DNA of 64,000 bases from Nesterenkonia lutea. Its GTDB lineage: Bacteria > Actinomycetota > Actinomycetes > Actinomycetales > Micrococcaceae. This document shows positions 9,060 through 17,152 of this stretch, piece after piece. The notes below the pieces were generated by a model, which saw nothing but the letters and a program-made list of their open reading frames with translations, had not been told where the DNA came from and ran no database searches. Made by a program: the position numbers and the translations under genes. The first letter of the stretch is position 1. Each line of letters begins with the position of its first letter. The DNA is taken from NCBI RefSeq assembly GCF_014873955.1, contig NZ_JADBED010000001.1:2480001-2544000 (forward strand), read 5' to 3'.

Positions 9060-9166
9060 GGCACGTCCCTCGCCGCGCGGGAAGATCGCCAAGGTTGACG
9101 GTGTTGGCCTGGAGGGACGTGACCCACCGCCTTCGGGCGCTGATCTACTGCGAACAAGGAGCACCT

Positions 9167-9778
9167 ATGCCGACAGCGACCGCCACTGTGGACCGCGAGA
9201 CGATGCACCAACTCTTCGAGGGTCGGCACACCACGAACCTCTTCTCGGCCGGTGAAGTGGATCTGGAACTCATCCAGCAGGCCTACGAGGACGCACGCTG
9301 GGGACCCACCTCTATGAACAGCCAGCCGATGCGCCTGACAGTGCTCAGGCCCGGGCCACGCCGCGACGCCGTCGTCGAGCACTTCAAAGGGGACAACGGC
9401 AAGAAGACCGCGGCCGCGCCGATGACCGTGGTGGTCGCCTATGATCCGGACTGGCATGAGCACATGCCTACGCTCTTCCCCCACGTGGAGGGCCTGCGCG
9501 AGAAGTTCTCCGGAATGGAGGAGTTCCGCAGGAGCATGGGTCGCGACAACGCCTTCCTGCAGGCGGGCTACCTGATCGTGTCGCTCCGGGCGCATGGGCT
9601 CGACGTCGGCCCCATGGCGGGCCTCGACGCGCCGGGCGTGGACGCCGAGGTTCACGCCGAGACCGGATGGAAGACACTCATGGTGCTCAATGTGGGCCAC
9701 GGTCCCAGCGAGCATGAAGGTGCCCAGTACCCGCGTGGCGCGCGATTCTCGTTCGACGAAGCGGCGCAGGTCCTCTGA
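9167..9778 (+). CDS. Nitroreductase family protein (RutE/HadB-like malonic semialdehyde reductase)
   Basis: A 203-residue FMN-dependent reductase. The start at 9167 has AAGGAG 5 bp upstream. The family pattern is visible as RHTTNLFSAGEVDLELIQQAYEDA, then WGPTSMNSQPMRL, and GLDVGPMAGLD near residue 145-155, as in the RutE/HadB subgroup. That subgroup uses NADPH/NADH to reduce malonic semialdehyde, but many members act on quinones or nitroaromatics. No rut genes are nearby, so the substrate remains open. Confidence 0.8.
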   Translation: MPTATATVDRETMHQLFEGRHTTNLFSAGEVDLELIQQAYEDARWGPTSMNSQPMRLTVLRPGPRRDAVVEHFKGDNGKKTAAAPMTVVVAYDPDWHEHMPTLFPHVEGLREKFSGMEEFRRSMGRDNAFLQAGYLIVSLRAHGLDVGPMAGLDAPGVDAEVHAETGWKTLMVLNVGHGPSEHEGAQYPRGARFSFDEAAQVL

Positions 9779-9913
9779 CGCCCCTCGGTTGCGGCGGCGG
9801 TCCAGCCCACGTCAAGGAAGCGCCACGGCAATCTTCAGCGCCCCGCCCTAGATTCGACGGGTGCACACGGCCCTAAGGGCCCGTCCTCGATGACAACGAA
9901 CAGGAGCATCATC

Positions 9914-10468
9914 ATGGCTGAGAACTTCCCCCAGATCACCGGAAAGACCATCGCAGTGCTGGTCACCGACGGCGTCGAGCTCCCGGAGCTCACGGAGCCC
10001 CTCGCCGCCATCAGCAGCGCGGGCGGGACAGCGAAGATCATCTCCCCCAACGAGTCCTCGCTGCAGGCCATGGAGGGCGATTGGAAGCACTCCGATCATT
10101 TCGACGTGGATGTGCAGCTCAGCTCCGCGTCAGCCGGCGACTTCGACGCTCTGGTCCTGCCCGGCGGCACGCTCAACGCCGACAAGCTCCGGATCAACGA
10201 GGACGCGCAGAAGTTCGTCTCCGCGTTCTTCGCCGCGGAGAAGCCCGTGGCCGCCATCTGCCACGGACCGTGGATCCTCACCGAGGTGGACCAGGTCAAG
10301 GGGCGCCGCGTGACGAGCTTCCCCTCGCTGAAGACCGACCTCACCAACGCCGGCGCTGAGTGGGTCGATGAGGCCGCCGTGGTCAGCAACGGACTGGTCA
10401 CCTCCCGGACCCCGGATGACCTGGACGACTTCAACCACGCGTTCCTGACGCTGGTGTCGCAGGGCTGA
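9914..10468 (+). CDS. DJ-1/PfpI family protein (type 1 glutamine amidotransferase-like)
   Basis: A 184-residue protein with the PfpI core. The nucleophile elbow AAICHGPWIL places Cys at about residue 116 followed by His, and the preceding LVLPGGTLNADKLR is family-typical. Members act as stress-linked deglycases, chaperones or proteases; the exact activity cannot be assigned. AGGAG lies 7 bp before the ATG. A very strong hairpin at 10489-10527 ends the unit. Confidence 0.85.
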   Translation: MAENFPQITGKTIAVLVTDGVELPELTEPLAAISSAGGTAKIISPNESSLQAMEGDWKHSDHFDVDVQLSSASAGDFDALVLPGGTLNADKLRINEDAQKFVSAFFAAEKPVAAICHGPWILTEVDQVKGRRVTSFPSLKTDLTNAGAEWVDEAAVVSNGLVTSRTPDDLDDFNHAFLTLVSQG

Positions 10469-10488
10469 CCCAGCCCGAACCGCAGAAT

Positions 10489-10527
10489 GAGGCGGCCAGG
10501 ACCTGTTGAACAGGTCCTGGCCGCCTC
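10489..10527. terminator. Perfect 17-bp terminator hairpin between convergent genes
   Basis: Two perfectly complementary 17-nt arms (10489-10505 and 10511-10527, starting GAGGCGGCC) flank a TTGAA loop, 20 bp after the PfpI stop. The hairpin is symmetrical enough to serve both the rightward PfpI gene and the leftward ferredoxin reductase gene. TTC follows on the right, with no long T-run. Confidence 0.8.
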
Positions 10528-10609
10528 TTCGTCCGCTCCGTATGGAGTCCGAGATCCAGCGTGAGCAGCACTCGTCACCCGCGCCTATACTCTCCATAAG
10601 CTGAGCAGC

Positions 10610-11854
10610 TCAGCCTCCAGAGGGTTTCGACGCCGCCTGACGAGCATAGGATTTCAGGCTGAAGCCCGGAGCGGCAGCCTCGTCCGGCGTAGGTCCAAGG
10701 CCTCCGCCCAGCAGCTTGCGGGCAGACATGTGATCGGCGGGAGAGTTCACGGACTCGACCGCCGCCAGCTGCCCCCCGCGGAAGCTCAGCACGGAGAACT
10801 TCCCTGCCCCGGGGTCTCCAGTCGCCACGGTCCAGTCATCCTTCGACGACAGGCCGGCGATCTGAAGCCGAAAGGACCCCTGCGTGCTCCAGAACCAGGG
10901 AAGATGGGTGTAGTCCGTGGTCTCCCCCAGTATTGTTCGGGCCGCATGCTTTCCCTGATCCGTGGCGTTCTGGACGGACTCCAGCCGGGTTCTCGTGCCG
11001 GAATGCACATTGGGGAAGTTTGCGCAGTCGCCGACGGCAAGAACGGCGGGATCCGAGGTGCGCAGTGAAGCGTCGACCACGATCCCGTTCTCCGTCTTCA
11101 GCTCAGCGGCGGCCGCCAGGGCGTCGTTGGCGACGACACCGATGCCCACGACGACGAGATCGGCGGGGTATCGGCTGCCGATGGTGGAGACTGCTGCCCG
11201 TACACGTCCCCGTTCATCGCTCTCGAAGTGCTCGATGCCTTCACCGAGTCGAAGCCGAACACCGAGCTCAGCGTGCGCGGAGGTGAACCAGGCTCCCGTC
11301 TCCTCACTCACAGCGCGCCCCATGGGCTGCGCTGCGAACTCCAGCACGGTGACACCGCAACCGTGTGCTCGCGCAGCCGCGGCGAACTCAAGTCCGATGA
11401 ATCCAGCCCCTACGACGACGACGTCCTGCGCAGCGGCAAGCTCACGGTGGAGTCGCTGCGCGTCGACAAGGGTCTTGAGCCCGAAGACCCCGTCGAGATC
11501 AGCGCCGGTGCAGCTCAGCCTGCGATTGCGGGCTCCGGTGGCGAACACCAGGTGGTCGTAGGTGAGCTCGGTCCCGTCGTCGAGCGCCACGGTTCGGGCG
11601 GATCGATCCACGGCGAGCGCCGTCGTGCCCTGGCGCAGGTCGATGTTCTTCTCCGTGAAGAACGTCTCCCCGCGCAGAGGAAGCGGAACGGGATCGGCCC
11701 CCGGGGTGAGATAGTCCTTCGAGAGGGGAGGACGCTGGTAAGGGAGCCCGTGTTCCTCAGAGATCACGGCAATGGGTTCTTCATAGCCGCCGCTGCGCAG
11801 CGAGTCTGCGACCTGCAGGCCTGCTTGACCTCCGCCGATGATGACAACTCCCAT
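10610..11854 (-). CDS. FAD-dependent ferredoxin reductase (P450 electron-transfer component)
   Basis: A 414-residue reductase of the putidaredoxin/rhodocoxin reductase type, which passes electrons from NAD(P)H to the adjacent [2Fe-2S] ferredoxin. It shows an N-terminal FAD motif VIIGGGQAGLQVA, the LPYQRPPLSKDYL signature, an NAD-binding VVVGAGFIGLEFAAAA around residue 145, and the C-terminal FAD motif VLAVGDCANF. It is the last gene of the P450-ferredoxin-reductase operon, 3 bp after the ferredoxin stop. Confidence 0.92.
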   Translation of the reverse strand: MGVVIIGGGQAGLQVADSLRSGGYEEPIAVISEEHGLPYQRPPLSKDYLTPGADPVPLPLRGETFFTEKNIDLRQGTTALAVDRSARTVALDDGTELTYDHLVFATGARNRRLSCTGADLDGVFGLKTLVDAQRLHRELAAAQDVVVVGAGFIGLEFAAAARAHGCGVTVLEFAAQPMGRAVSEETGAWFTSAHAELGVRLRLGEGIEHFESDERGRVRAAVSTIGSRYPADLVVVGIGVVANDALAAAAELKTENGIVVDASLRTSDPAVLAVGDCANFPNVHSGTRTRLESVQNATDQGKHAARTILGETTDYTHLPWFWSTQGSFRLQIAGLSSKDDWTVATGDPGAGKFSVLSFRGGQLAAVESVNSPADHMSARKLLGGGLGPTPDEAAAPGFSLKSYARQAASKPSGG

Positions 11855-11857
11855 GGG

Positions 11858-12181
11858 TCAGACCTGATCGCTGGGAACGTCGACGACCATGCCGTCCAAC
11901 TCGGGCGTCGCAGGTATCTGACAGCCCAGGCGTGAACGCTCTGTGCGTTCCGCCGTGGTGCATTCGAGCATCTCCTCTTCGTCGTCGGCGATCTCCGGAA
12001 GCGCCGCAGCGAACTCGGGACGCACGTACACGTGGCAGGTCGCGCACATCGCCTGGCCCCCGCACTCTCCCACGATCCCCTCGACGCCGTTGGTCACGGC
12101 CGCTCGCATCAGCGACGTGCCCTCCTCGACAGTGATCGCGTCGGTGGTGCCCGAGGGCTGGGTGAAGATGATGGTACTCAT
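11858..12181 (-). CDS. [2Fe-2S] ferredoxin, putidaredoxin type
   Basis: A 107-residue vertebrate/bacterial-type ferredoxin. The cluster ligands follow C40-x5-C46-x2-C49-x37-C87, the exact putidaredoxin spacing. It should shuttle electrons from the following reductase gene product to the P450 encoded 28 bp upstream. The C-terminal aromatic residue used by putidaredoxin is absent (ends VPSDQV). Confidence 0.95.
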   Translation of the reverse strand: MSTIIFTQPSGTTDAITVEEGTSLMRAAVTNGVEGIVGECGGQAMCATCHVYVRPEFAAALPEIADDEEEMLECTTAERTERSRLGCQIPATPELDGMVVDVPSDQV

Positions 12182-12209
12182 AGTTCTCCTCTGATCAGGT
12201 GAAACACGT

Positions 12210-13427
12210 TCAGTTCCAGCGGACCGGCATCTTGGTCATTCCGCGGAAGACCCACCCTGCGTCGACAGCAGGATCGGCCGGGTCCAGGCGGAGTCCGGGC
12301 AGGCGCTTGAAGACGCTCGGCAGGGCCACCTGGGCCACCTGAGCGCGAGCGACCCACGTGCCGGCACAGAAGTGGGCTCCGCCGCCGAAGCTCAAGTGGG
12401 GCTTCTTCACTCGATGGATGTTGAAGGCCTCTGGATCCTCGAAGACGTCGGGATCACGATTGGCCGCTCCGATCACCACGCCTAGCCGAGCACCCCTGGG
12501 AAGCTGGACGCCCTCCAGGACGGTGTCCCGAGTCGTCTCCCGCGGATACATGCCGATGGGAGCGACCCAGCGCACAGACTCCTCGAACGCCACCGCATAC
12601 CGCCTGGGGTCCTCCTCGACAGAGGCCAGCTGTTCGGGATGGTTCAGCAGGGCCCAGACTGTGGTGGCCAGGACGTCGCGCGGCTCGTTGAGGCCTCCTC
12701 CGATGGTCATCTTGAGGTTGGCGCGGATGGCTTCCAATGGAATGGGCATGGAGGCCAGCCCGGAGAGCAGAGAGTGGTCTGGATTCTCTGCGAGCAGCGG
12801 CAGCATCTCGTCGATGGCCGCGTCGACCTCAGCAGAGGACTGTGCGCTCTTGGCCCACACCTCGGCGTCATCGGCGTAGTTTCCGGTCCCGTCGATCATC
12901 GTCTGGCTCCAACGCTGCATGTCCTCCTGCGTAGCGTTGTGGAAACCGCAGATCAGGCGCAGATTCTCGGCCGCATAGGGCGCTGCATAGTCCCAGACGA
13001 AATCGGCCCCGGGGCCCTTGGCCTGCAGTTCACTCAGGTACTTCTCGTTATTGGCCTCGAAGATGGCGTTCCAGTGCTTCTTGATCGTGCCAGGGCGCAG
13101 CGTGCTGCCATAGGAGTCACGGTCAACCTTGTGCTCAGGGTCATCCTTGCGCAGCATCGAATGGCCCATGGACCGCTTCATCAGGGAATCTGTCTCATCG
13201 GCCGAAAAGGTCTCCGCGTCCTGTTCGATCGTGTGACAGGCGGTGTAGCTCGTGACCATGTATCTGTTCACCGCCGGCACCCAGTGCACCGGTGCCTCTC
13301 GGCGCATCTGCTGGTAGATGGGAAACGGGTCCCGGTGCAGGTCGGGAATGGTCACCCATGCCGCGTCCGGCACTGCGCGGGGGAAGGTCCCCTCACTCAC
13401 GGTGTCTTGTGCTCCCACAGTGGTCAT
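12210..13427 (-). CDS. Cytochrome P450 with atypical I-helix
   Basis: A 405-residue soluble class I P450. The heme-binding loop FGGGAHFCAG has the ligand Cys at about residue 354; the ExxR motif is in FEESVRW. The I-helix reads GGGLNEPRD where most P450s have AGxDT. An N/Q-E-P variant here recalls aromatic O-demethylases such as GcoA, so oxidative dealkylation of a small aromatic or acid is plausible but unproven. The ATG at 13427 is preferred; a GTG at 13487 would add 20 residues and begin within 6 bp of the putative LysR operator. It is first in the P450-ferredoxin-reductase operon. Confidence 0.9.
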   Translation of the reverse strand: MTTVGAQDTVSEGTFPRAVPDAAWVTIPDLHRDPFPIYQQMRREAPVHWVPAVNRYMVTSYTACHTIEQDAETFSADETDSLMKRSMGHSMLRKDDPEHKVDRDSYGSTLRPGTIKKHWNAIFEANNEKYLSELQAKGPGADFVWDYAAPYAAENLRLICGFHNATQEDMQRWSQTMIDGTGNYADDAEVWAKSAQSSAEVDAAIDEMLPLLAENPDHSLLSGLASMPIPLEAIRANLKMTIGGGLNEPRDVLATTVWALLNHPEQLASVEEDPRRYAVAFEESVRWVAPIGMYPRETTRDTVLEGVQLPRGARLGVVIGAANRDPDVFEDPEAFNIHRVKKPHLSFGGGAHFCAGTWVARAQVAQVALPSVFKRLPGLRLDPADPAVDAGWVFRGMTKMPVRWN

Positions 13428-13492
13428 CGCCGATACCTGCTTCCTCTGAATGTCTGCGTGTGCCACCACAAGTGTGTCTGCAGTCACATACT

Positions 13493-13508
13493 CGGGTAAA
13501 GTACATTA
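13493..13508 (+). promoter_or_regulatory. Putative LysR operator, site 1 (CGGGTAAAGTACATTA)
   Basis: A 16-bp sequence between the P450 operon and the divergent LysR gene. It recurs as an exact reverse complement at 14486-14501 beyond the LysR gene. The core TAAAGTACATTAA is nearly palindromic and fits the LysR T-N11-A pattern. It lies 66 bp upstream of the P450 start and 36 bp upstream of the LysR start. Confidence 0.6.
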
Positions 13509-13543
13509 ACCCGTCCTATATCCACGTTTTCATCGAGGTACAA

Positions 13544-14455
13544 GTGGCAAGCTACACATTGCGGCAGCTCGAATCTTTCGTGGCAGTCGCGGAGAACGGC
13601 AGCATCGCCGGGGCCGCCGAGGCCCTGCGCGTCTCCCAGTCCTCCATCGCTGGGGCTCTCAACAATCTGGAACGTGTCTTCGACGCTCAGCTGACCATCA
13701 GACGGAAGGCTCACGGGGTCACTCTCACTCCGAACGGCCGCTTCGTGTTGGAGCGCGCCAAGAATCTGCTGAACCAGGCAGAGGACCTCGAGCTGCATGC
13801 CGACGCCGCCGGAACCGAGCTCCGAGGTTCGCTGAAGCTCGGCTGCTACCTGACGCTCGCCCCGACCGTGCTCTCCCGCCTCATGGACCACTACGGGAGG
13901 CGATACCCCGGGGTCGAACTGGACTTCTTCGACGGGGCTCAGACAGAAGTGCACCGAAGGCTGGCATCGGGCGAGCTCGACGCCGCGATCGCCTATGACA
14001 TGGCGCTGCCCTCGGGGCTGAGTCGAAGACGGCTCTATCACGCTGAGCCCACCATCGTGCTGGCGGCGGATCATCCGCTCGCACCGCGGGCCGAGCTCAG
14101 CCTCGCTGACGTCGCTGCGGAGCCCATGATTCTCCTGGATGTCGACCCCAGCCGGGAGAACACCACCACGATGTTTGAAGCCGCAGGCCTGGAGCCCAAC
14201 ATCCGATTCCGCACGACGGACTACGAGGTCACCCGATCCCTGGTGGGGCGAGGGATGGGCTACGCCATCCTCGTGCAGCAGCCTGCCGGTGATCAGTCCT
14301 ATGAAGGGCGCCGTCTGGCGGTCAGACCAATCTCCCCCTCGGTGCGCCACGTACCGGTGTCGATCGTCTGGCCGGAATCCGTTCGGCTCTCCCAGGCGAC
14401 CACCGCGCTCATCGACCTCGCCAGCGAACTTTATCCCGCGAAGCCCAAGGCCTAA
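13544..14455 (+). CDS. LysR-family transcriptional regulator
   Basis: A 303-residue LTTR. The N-terminal winged HTH reads LRQLESFVAVAENGSIAGAAEALRVSQSSI (shown here in two parts: LRQLESFVAVAENGS and AAEALRVSQSSIAGAL), followed by the effector domain. The GTG start at 13544 is supported by GAGGT 5 bp upstream. It is divergent from the P450 operon and followed by the AraC gene. Exact copies of a 16-bp motif lie on both sides, so it probably controls the P450 genes and the AraC/TRAP side as well as itself. Confidence 0.88.
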   Translation: MASYTLRQLESFVAVAENGSIAGAAEALRVSQSSIAGALNNLERVFDAQLTIRRKAHGVTLTPNGRFVLERAKNLLNQAEDLELHADAAGTELRGSLKLGCYLTLAPTVLSRLMDHYGRRYPGVELDFFDGAQTEVHRRLASGELDAAIAYDMALPSGLSRRRLYHAEPTIVLAADHPLAPRAELSLADVAAEPMILLDVDPSRENTTTMFEAAGLEPNIRFRTTDYEVTRSLVGRGMGYAILVQQPAGDQSYEGRRLAVRPISPSVRHVPVSIVWPESVRLSQATTALIDLASELYPAKPKA

Positions 14456-14485
14456 CCACGATCAAACCGTGGAGTATGGCCGGAA

Positions 14486-14501
14486 TAATGTACTTTACCC
14501 G
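14486..14501 (-). promoter_or_regulatory. Putative LysR operator, site 2 (TAATGTACTTTACCCG)
   Basis: Exact reverse complement of site 1, 130 bp upstream of the AraC-family gene. The similarity extends to about 35 bp with scattered mismatches (CACAT and CC-G-CC flanks). It probably recruits the same LysR protein to the promoter of the downstream catabolic genes. Confidence 0.6.
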
Positions 14502-14630
14502 GACATGTGATGCAGGACACACTGAGGTCTGGTTGAGCGCTCACTGAGGCCCCCACGGCCGGCTCCCTTCACAGCGGTCCCACCTACGACTTCGCACCGA
14601 TCTGCAACGAAGAGGAATGGAAGTCCCGTG

Positions 14631-15599
14631 ATGCACACTCTGGTTGATCATGCTTCAACGACTGAGGCCGTCCACTGCGACCGTGCGGACTCTCTGGAGG
14701 AGTGGCGCCAGGTGGCGGCGAACAGGATCACCCCGGTCAGAGTTGCGGCCGCAGAGGGGTTCAGCGGCCTCATCCGATGGCGAACCATCGAGCAGACGTG
14801 CCTGAGCGAGATCACCGCCGACGCACACACCGTCCGGCGCTCCCGGGACTTGATCGACAAGGACAGTCGGCAATACATCAAGCTCAGTCTCCAGCTGGAG
14901 GGAACCGGAACCGTCAGCCAGGGGGGTCGCCTCGCGACGCTCCAGCCCGGTGATCTGGCGATCTACGAGACGTCTTACCCCTACACCCTCGACTTCCCAG
15001 AAGCGCTGCGATGCATGGTGATGGCCTTCCCGCTGAAGAGCCTGGACGTTCCTCTCGCATCGGTGCGCCGCGTGACCGCCGTCTGTCTCCCGGGGGACAG
15101 CGGACTGGGGCAGATGGTGTCCCCGTTCATGCGCCACTTGTCCGAGAACCTGGACCAGCTCTCCGGAGTCACGGGAGCGCGGATGCTGCGGAGCACCTTT
15201 GACCTGTTGACAGCGTTCGTCTACACGCACCTTCCCGATGAAGACGACCAGAGGACAGGTGCACGGCGAGATGAGCTGCAGGCTCTGAAGCTCTACATGG
15301 ATGAACACCTGCACGATCCTGAGCTCAACGCCGACGCCATCGCGCGTGCCCACTTCGTCTCAGTGCGCTATCTGCAGTATCTGTTCAGCCAAGAAGACAT
15401 CACTGTCTCCGGATACATCCGAGCTCGTCGCCTGGAGAGGTGTCGTCTGGATCTCCTGGACCCAGGTCAATCGTCACTCTCCGTCCTGCATATCGCCCAA
15501 AGGCGCGGTTTCACTGACGCGAGTCACTTCAGCAAAGTCTTCAAGCTGCAATTCGGCGTGGCCCCCCGAGACTTTCGCGCCGCACACCTGCCCGTCTGA
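14631..15599 (+). CDS. AraC-family transcriptional regulator
   Basis: A 322-residue activator. The N-terminal half is an AraC-binding-like/FeaR-type cupin sensor (about residues 20-190, including LQPGDLAIYETSYPY). The C-terminal half holds the double HTH, with NADAIARAHFVSVRYLQYLF and ISPKG-like second helix region IAQRRGFTDASHFSKVFK. The ATG at 14631 has GGAAG 7 bp upstream; an adjacent GTG at 14628 is an alternative. It precedes a decarboxylase, dehydrogenase and TRAP transporter cluster, the probable targets. Confidence 0.85.
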   Translation: MHTLVDHASTTEAVHCDRADSLEEWRQVAANRITPVRVAAAEGFSGLIRWRTIEQTCLSEITADAHTVRRSRDLIDKDSRQYIKLSLQLEGTGTVSQGGRLATLQPGDLAIYETSYPYTLDFPEALRCMVMAFPLKSLDVPLASVRRVTAVCLPGDSGLGQMVSPFMRHLSENLDQLSGVTGARMLRSTFDLLTAFVYTHLPDEDDQRTGARRDELQALKLYMDEHLHDPELNADAIARAHFVSVRYLQYLFSQEDITVSGYIRARRLERCRLDLLDPGQSSLSVLHIAQRRGFTDASHFSKVFKLQFGVAPRDFRAAHLPV

Positions 15600-15665
15600 G
15601 CCTCCGTCGACCTTCTGGTGACCATGCGCTGGTGACCGAGTGGGGTGCACCTCAGCACAAGGCCC

Positions 15666-15697
15666 TCACGTGCTGCGAGGGCAAGACTGGCACGTGA
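15666..15697. promoter_or_regulatory. Inverted repeat TCACGTGC-N16-GCACGTGA upstream of the decarboxylase
   Basis: Two 8-bp arms, each containing CACGTG, are arranged as an inverted repeat about 75 bp before the CMD gene start. This is the only gap between the AraC gene and the operon it probably activates, so the arms are candidate activator or repressor sites. Confidence 0.45.
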
Positions 15698-15771
15698 CAG
15701 TCCGGACGAGGCTGGATCAGCGAGTGCTGTCGGCCCAAGGCATCAGCACCTATTGAAAGGACACCCGCACC

Positions 15772-16194
15772 ATGGTTCTCAAAGATGAGCTCTATACCGC
15801 CGGGATCGAGCAACGACGTCACATGTTTGGTCAGGCGGGTGCCGAAGACCAGACCGACCATACGACCCCGCTCAATGACAAGATCCAGGACTTCGTGACC
15901 AGATACTGCTTCGGTGACATCTGGCAGCGGCCGGAACTCTCCAAATCCGACCGCAGCAAGGTCACCTTTGCGATGCTGGTCGCCACGGGCAAACCTCATG
16001 AGACACGCATTCATGCCCGCGGTGCACTCGCCAACGGAGTGTCCGCCCTGGAACTGCGCGAGATCGCGGTGCACGCGGCTCTTTACTGCGGGATTCCCAC
16101 TGCGGTCGAAGCGCTGCAAGCCCTCGATGAAGTCTTCACCGAGAAGGGCGTCACGCTTGAGCCCCTCGCCGAATCCGCCGGAGAAGCTCGATGA
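15772..16194 (+). CDS. Carboxymuconolactone decarboxylase family protein (PcaC-like)
   Basis: A 140-residue AhpD-like protein. The family core is seen as KVTFAMLVATGKPHETRIHARGALANGVS and ELREIAVHAALYCGIPTAVEALQ (here quoted by position, residues about 63-112). PcaC decarboxylates gamma-carboxymuconolactone in protocatechuate degradation; AhpD members instead use CxxC thiols, absent here. No other pca genes are present, so a distinct lactone or keto acid is likely. AAAGGA lies 10 bp before the ATG. It is the first gene of the operon continuing with the dehydrogenase and TRAP genes. Confidence 0.82.
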   Translation: MVLKDELYTAGIEQRRHMFGQAGAEDQTDHTTPLNDKIQDFVTRYCFGDIWQRPELSKSDRSKVTFAMLVATGKPHETRIHARGALANGVSALELREIAVHAALYCGIPTAVEALQALDEVFTEKGVTLEPLAESAGEAR

Positions 16195-17096
16195 TGCGCG
16201 CAGGAACAGAGAAGGTCGCCTTCATCGGCCTGGGCACCATGGGCGGACCGATGGTCGCCAATGTCGTCAAGGGCGGTTTCGAGGTCTACCTCTATGACGC
16301 GGACCCGGAGCGGGCCTCCATTCTTGCAGACCAGCTGGACACAGGTGCTGAGACACGAGTCCACGCGGCTCGGACCCCGGGAGACCTCCAGGACTGCACG
16401 GTGGTGGTGCTCATGCTCCCGAACAGTGCGATCGTTCGGTCAGTTCTTCTCACGCAGGACGGTGGGCTGCAGCTTCCGCTGCAACCGGGCAGCGTCATCA
16501 TCGACATGAGCTCCTCCGACCCCACTGAGACGGTGAGCACAGGAGCAGCTCTCTCGACCCACGGCCTCTCCATGATCGACGCCCCGGTCTCAGGTGCGAA
16601 GGCGCGAGCCCTGGATGCAACATTGGCGATCATGATGGGCGCCGACGACGAAGCCGCTGCGCAACGCGCGATTCCGGTGGTCGACACCATGAGCCGCAGC
16701 ATCTATCGGACGGGAAAGCTCGGCACCGGACATGCCATGAAGGCCCTGAACAACTTCGTCGCCGCGGCATCGTTCGCCGCAGCCTCGGAAGCGGTCACGG
16801 CCGGCGAACGATTCGGACTCGATCCCGCGCTGATGGTGGACATCCTCAACGATTCGACGGGCCAAAGCTTCATCACCAGTCACGTCCTCGGGCCTCACGT
16901 GGTGGAGGGACGATTCGCCAGCGGCTTCGCCCTTCCGCTGCTGACCAAAGACGTCCGCATCGCCGAGAGCCTCCAACGCTCCGTCCACCACGAGTCGCCG
17001 GTCTGTGACGCGGTGAGCAGACAGTTCGGAGCCGCACTCGAGGAGCTGGGGGACGTCGACCACACCGAGGCCTTCAGCTACTGGAACACCAACTGA
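16191..17096 (+). CDS. Beta-hydroxyacid dehydrogenase (3-hydroxyisobutyrate/tartronate semialdehyde type)
   Basis: A 301-residue NAD(P)-dependent dehydrogenase. The Rossmann motif FIGLGTMGGPM is at the N-terminus, the substrate-binding DAPVSGAKARA near residue 130, and the catalytic Lys in GHAMKALNN at about residue 184. The family interconverts beta-hydroxyacids and semialdehydes (MmsB, GlxR, GarR). The ATG overlaps the preceding stop (ATGA), showing translational coupling. With the TRAP transporter downstream, it probably handles an imported organic acid or an intermediate of it. Confidence 0.88.
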   Translation: MMRAGTEKVAFIGLGTMGGPMVANVVKGGFEVYLYDADPERASILADQLDTGAETRVHAARTPGDLQDCTVVVLMLPNSAIVRSVLLTQDGGLQLPLQPGSVIIDMSSSDPTETVSTGAALSTHGLSMIDAPVSGAKARALDATLAIMMGADDEAAAQRAIPVVDTMSRSIYRTGKLGTGHAMKALNNFVAAASFAAASEAVTAGERFGLDPALMVDILNDSTGQSFITSHVLGPHVVEGRFASGFALPLLTKDVRIAESLQRSVHHESPVCDAVSRQFGAALEELGDVDHTEAFSYWNTN

Positions 17097-17118
17097 CGTG
17101 ACGTCGACACAGGCGGTG

Positions 17119-17136
17119 CCCACGCATTCGCGTGGG
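17119..17136 (+). other. Intercistronic hairpin before dctQ
   Basis: CCCACGC and GCGTGGG form a 7-bp stem with an ATTC loop, ending 2-3 bp before the GAGAGGAG ribosome-binding site of the TRAP small permease. It may adjust expression or mRNA stability between the enzyme and transporter genes. Confidence 0.45.
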
Positions 17137-17152
17137 CCGAGAGGAGCTTGAC

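Noticed and set aside
13427-13487. P450 start at the GTG 13487
   Set aside because: It would place the start codon 6 bp from the putative LysR operator and add 20 residues before the family's usual N-terminus.
12639-13499. Rightward open frame antisense to the P450
   Set aside because: The P450 frame carries the heme loop, ExxR and I-helix. The antisense product has no motifs.
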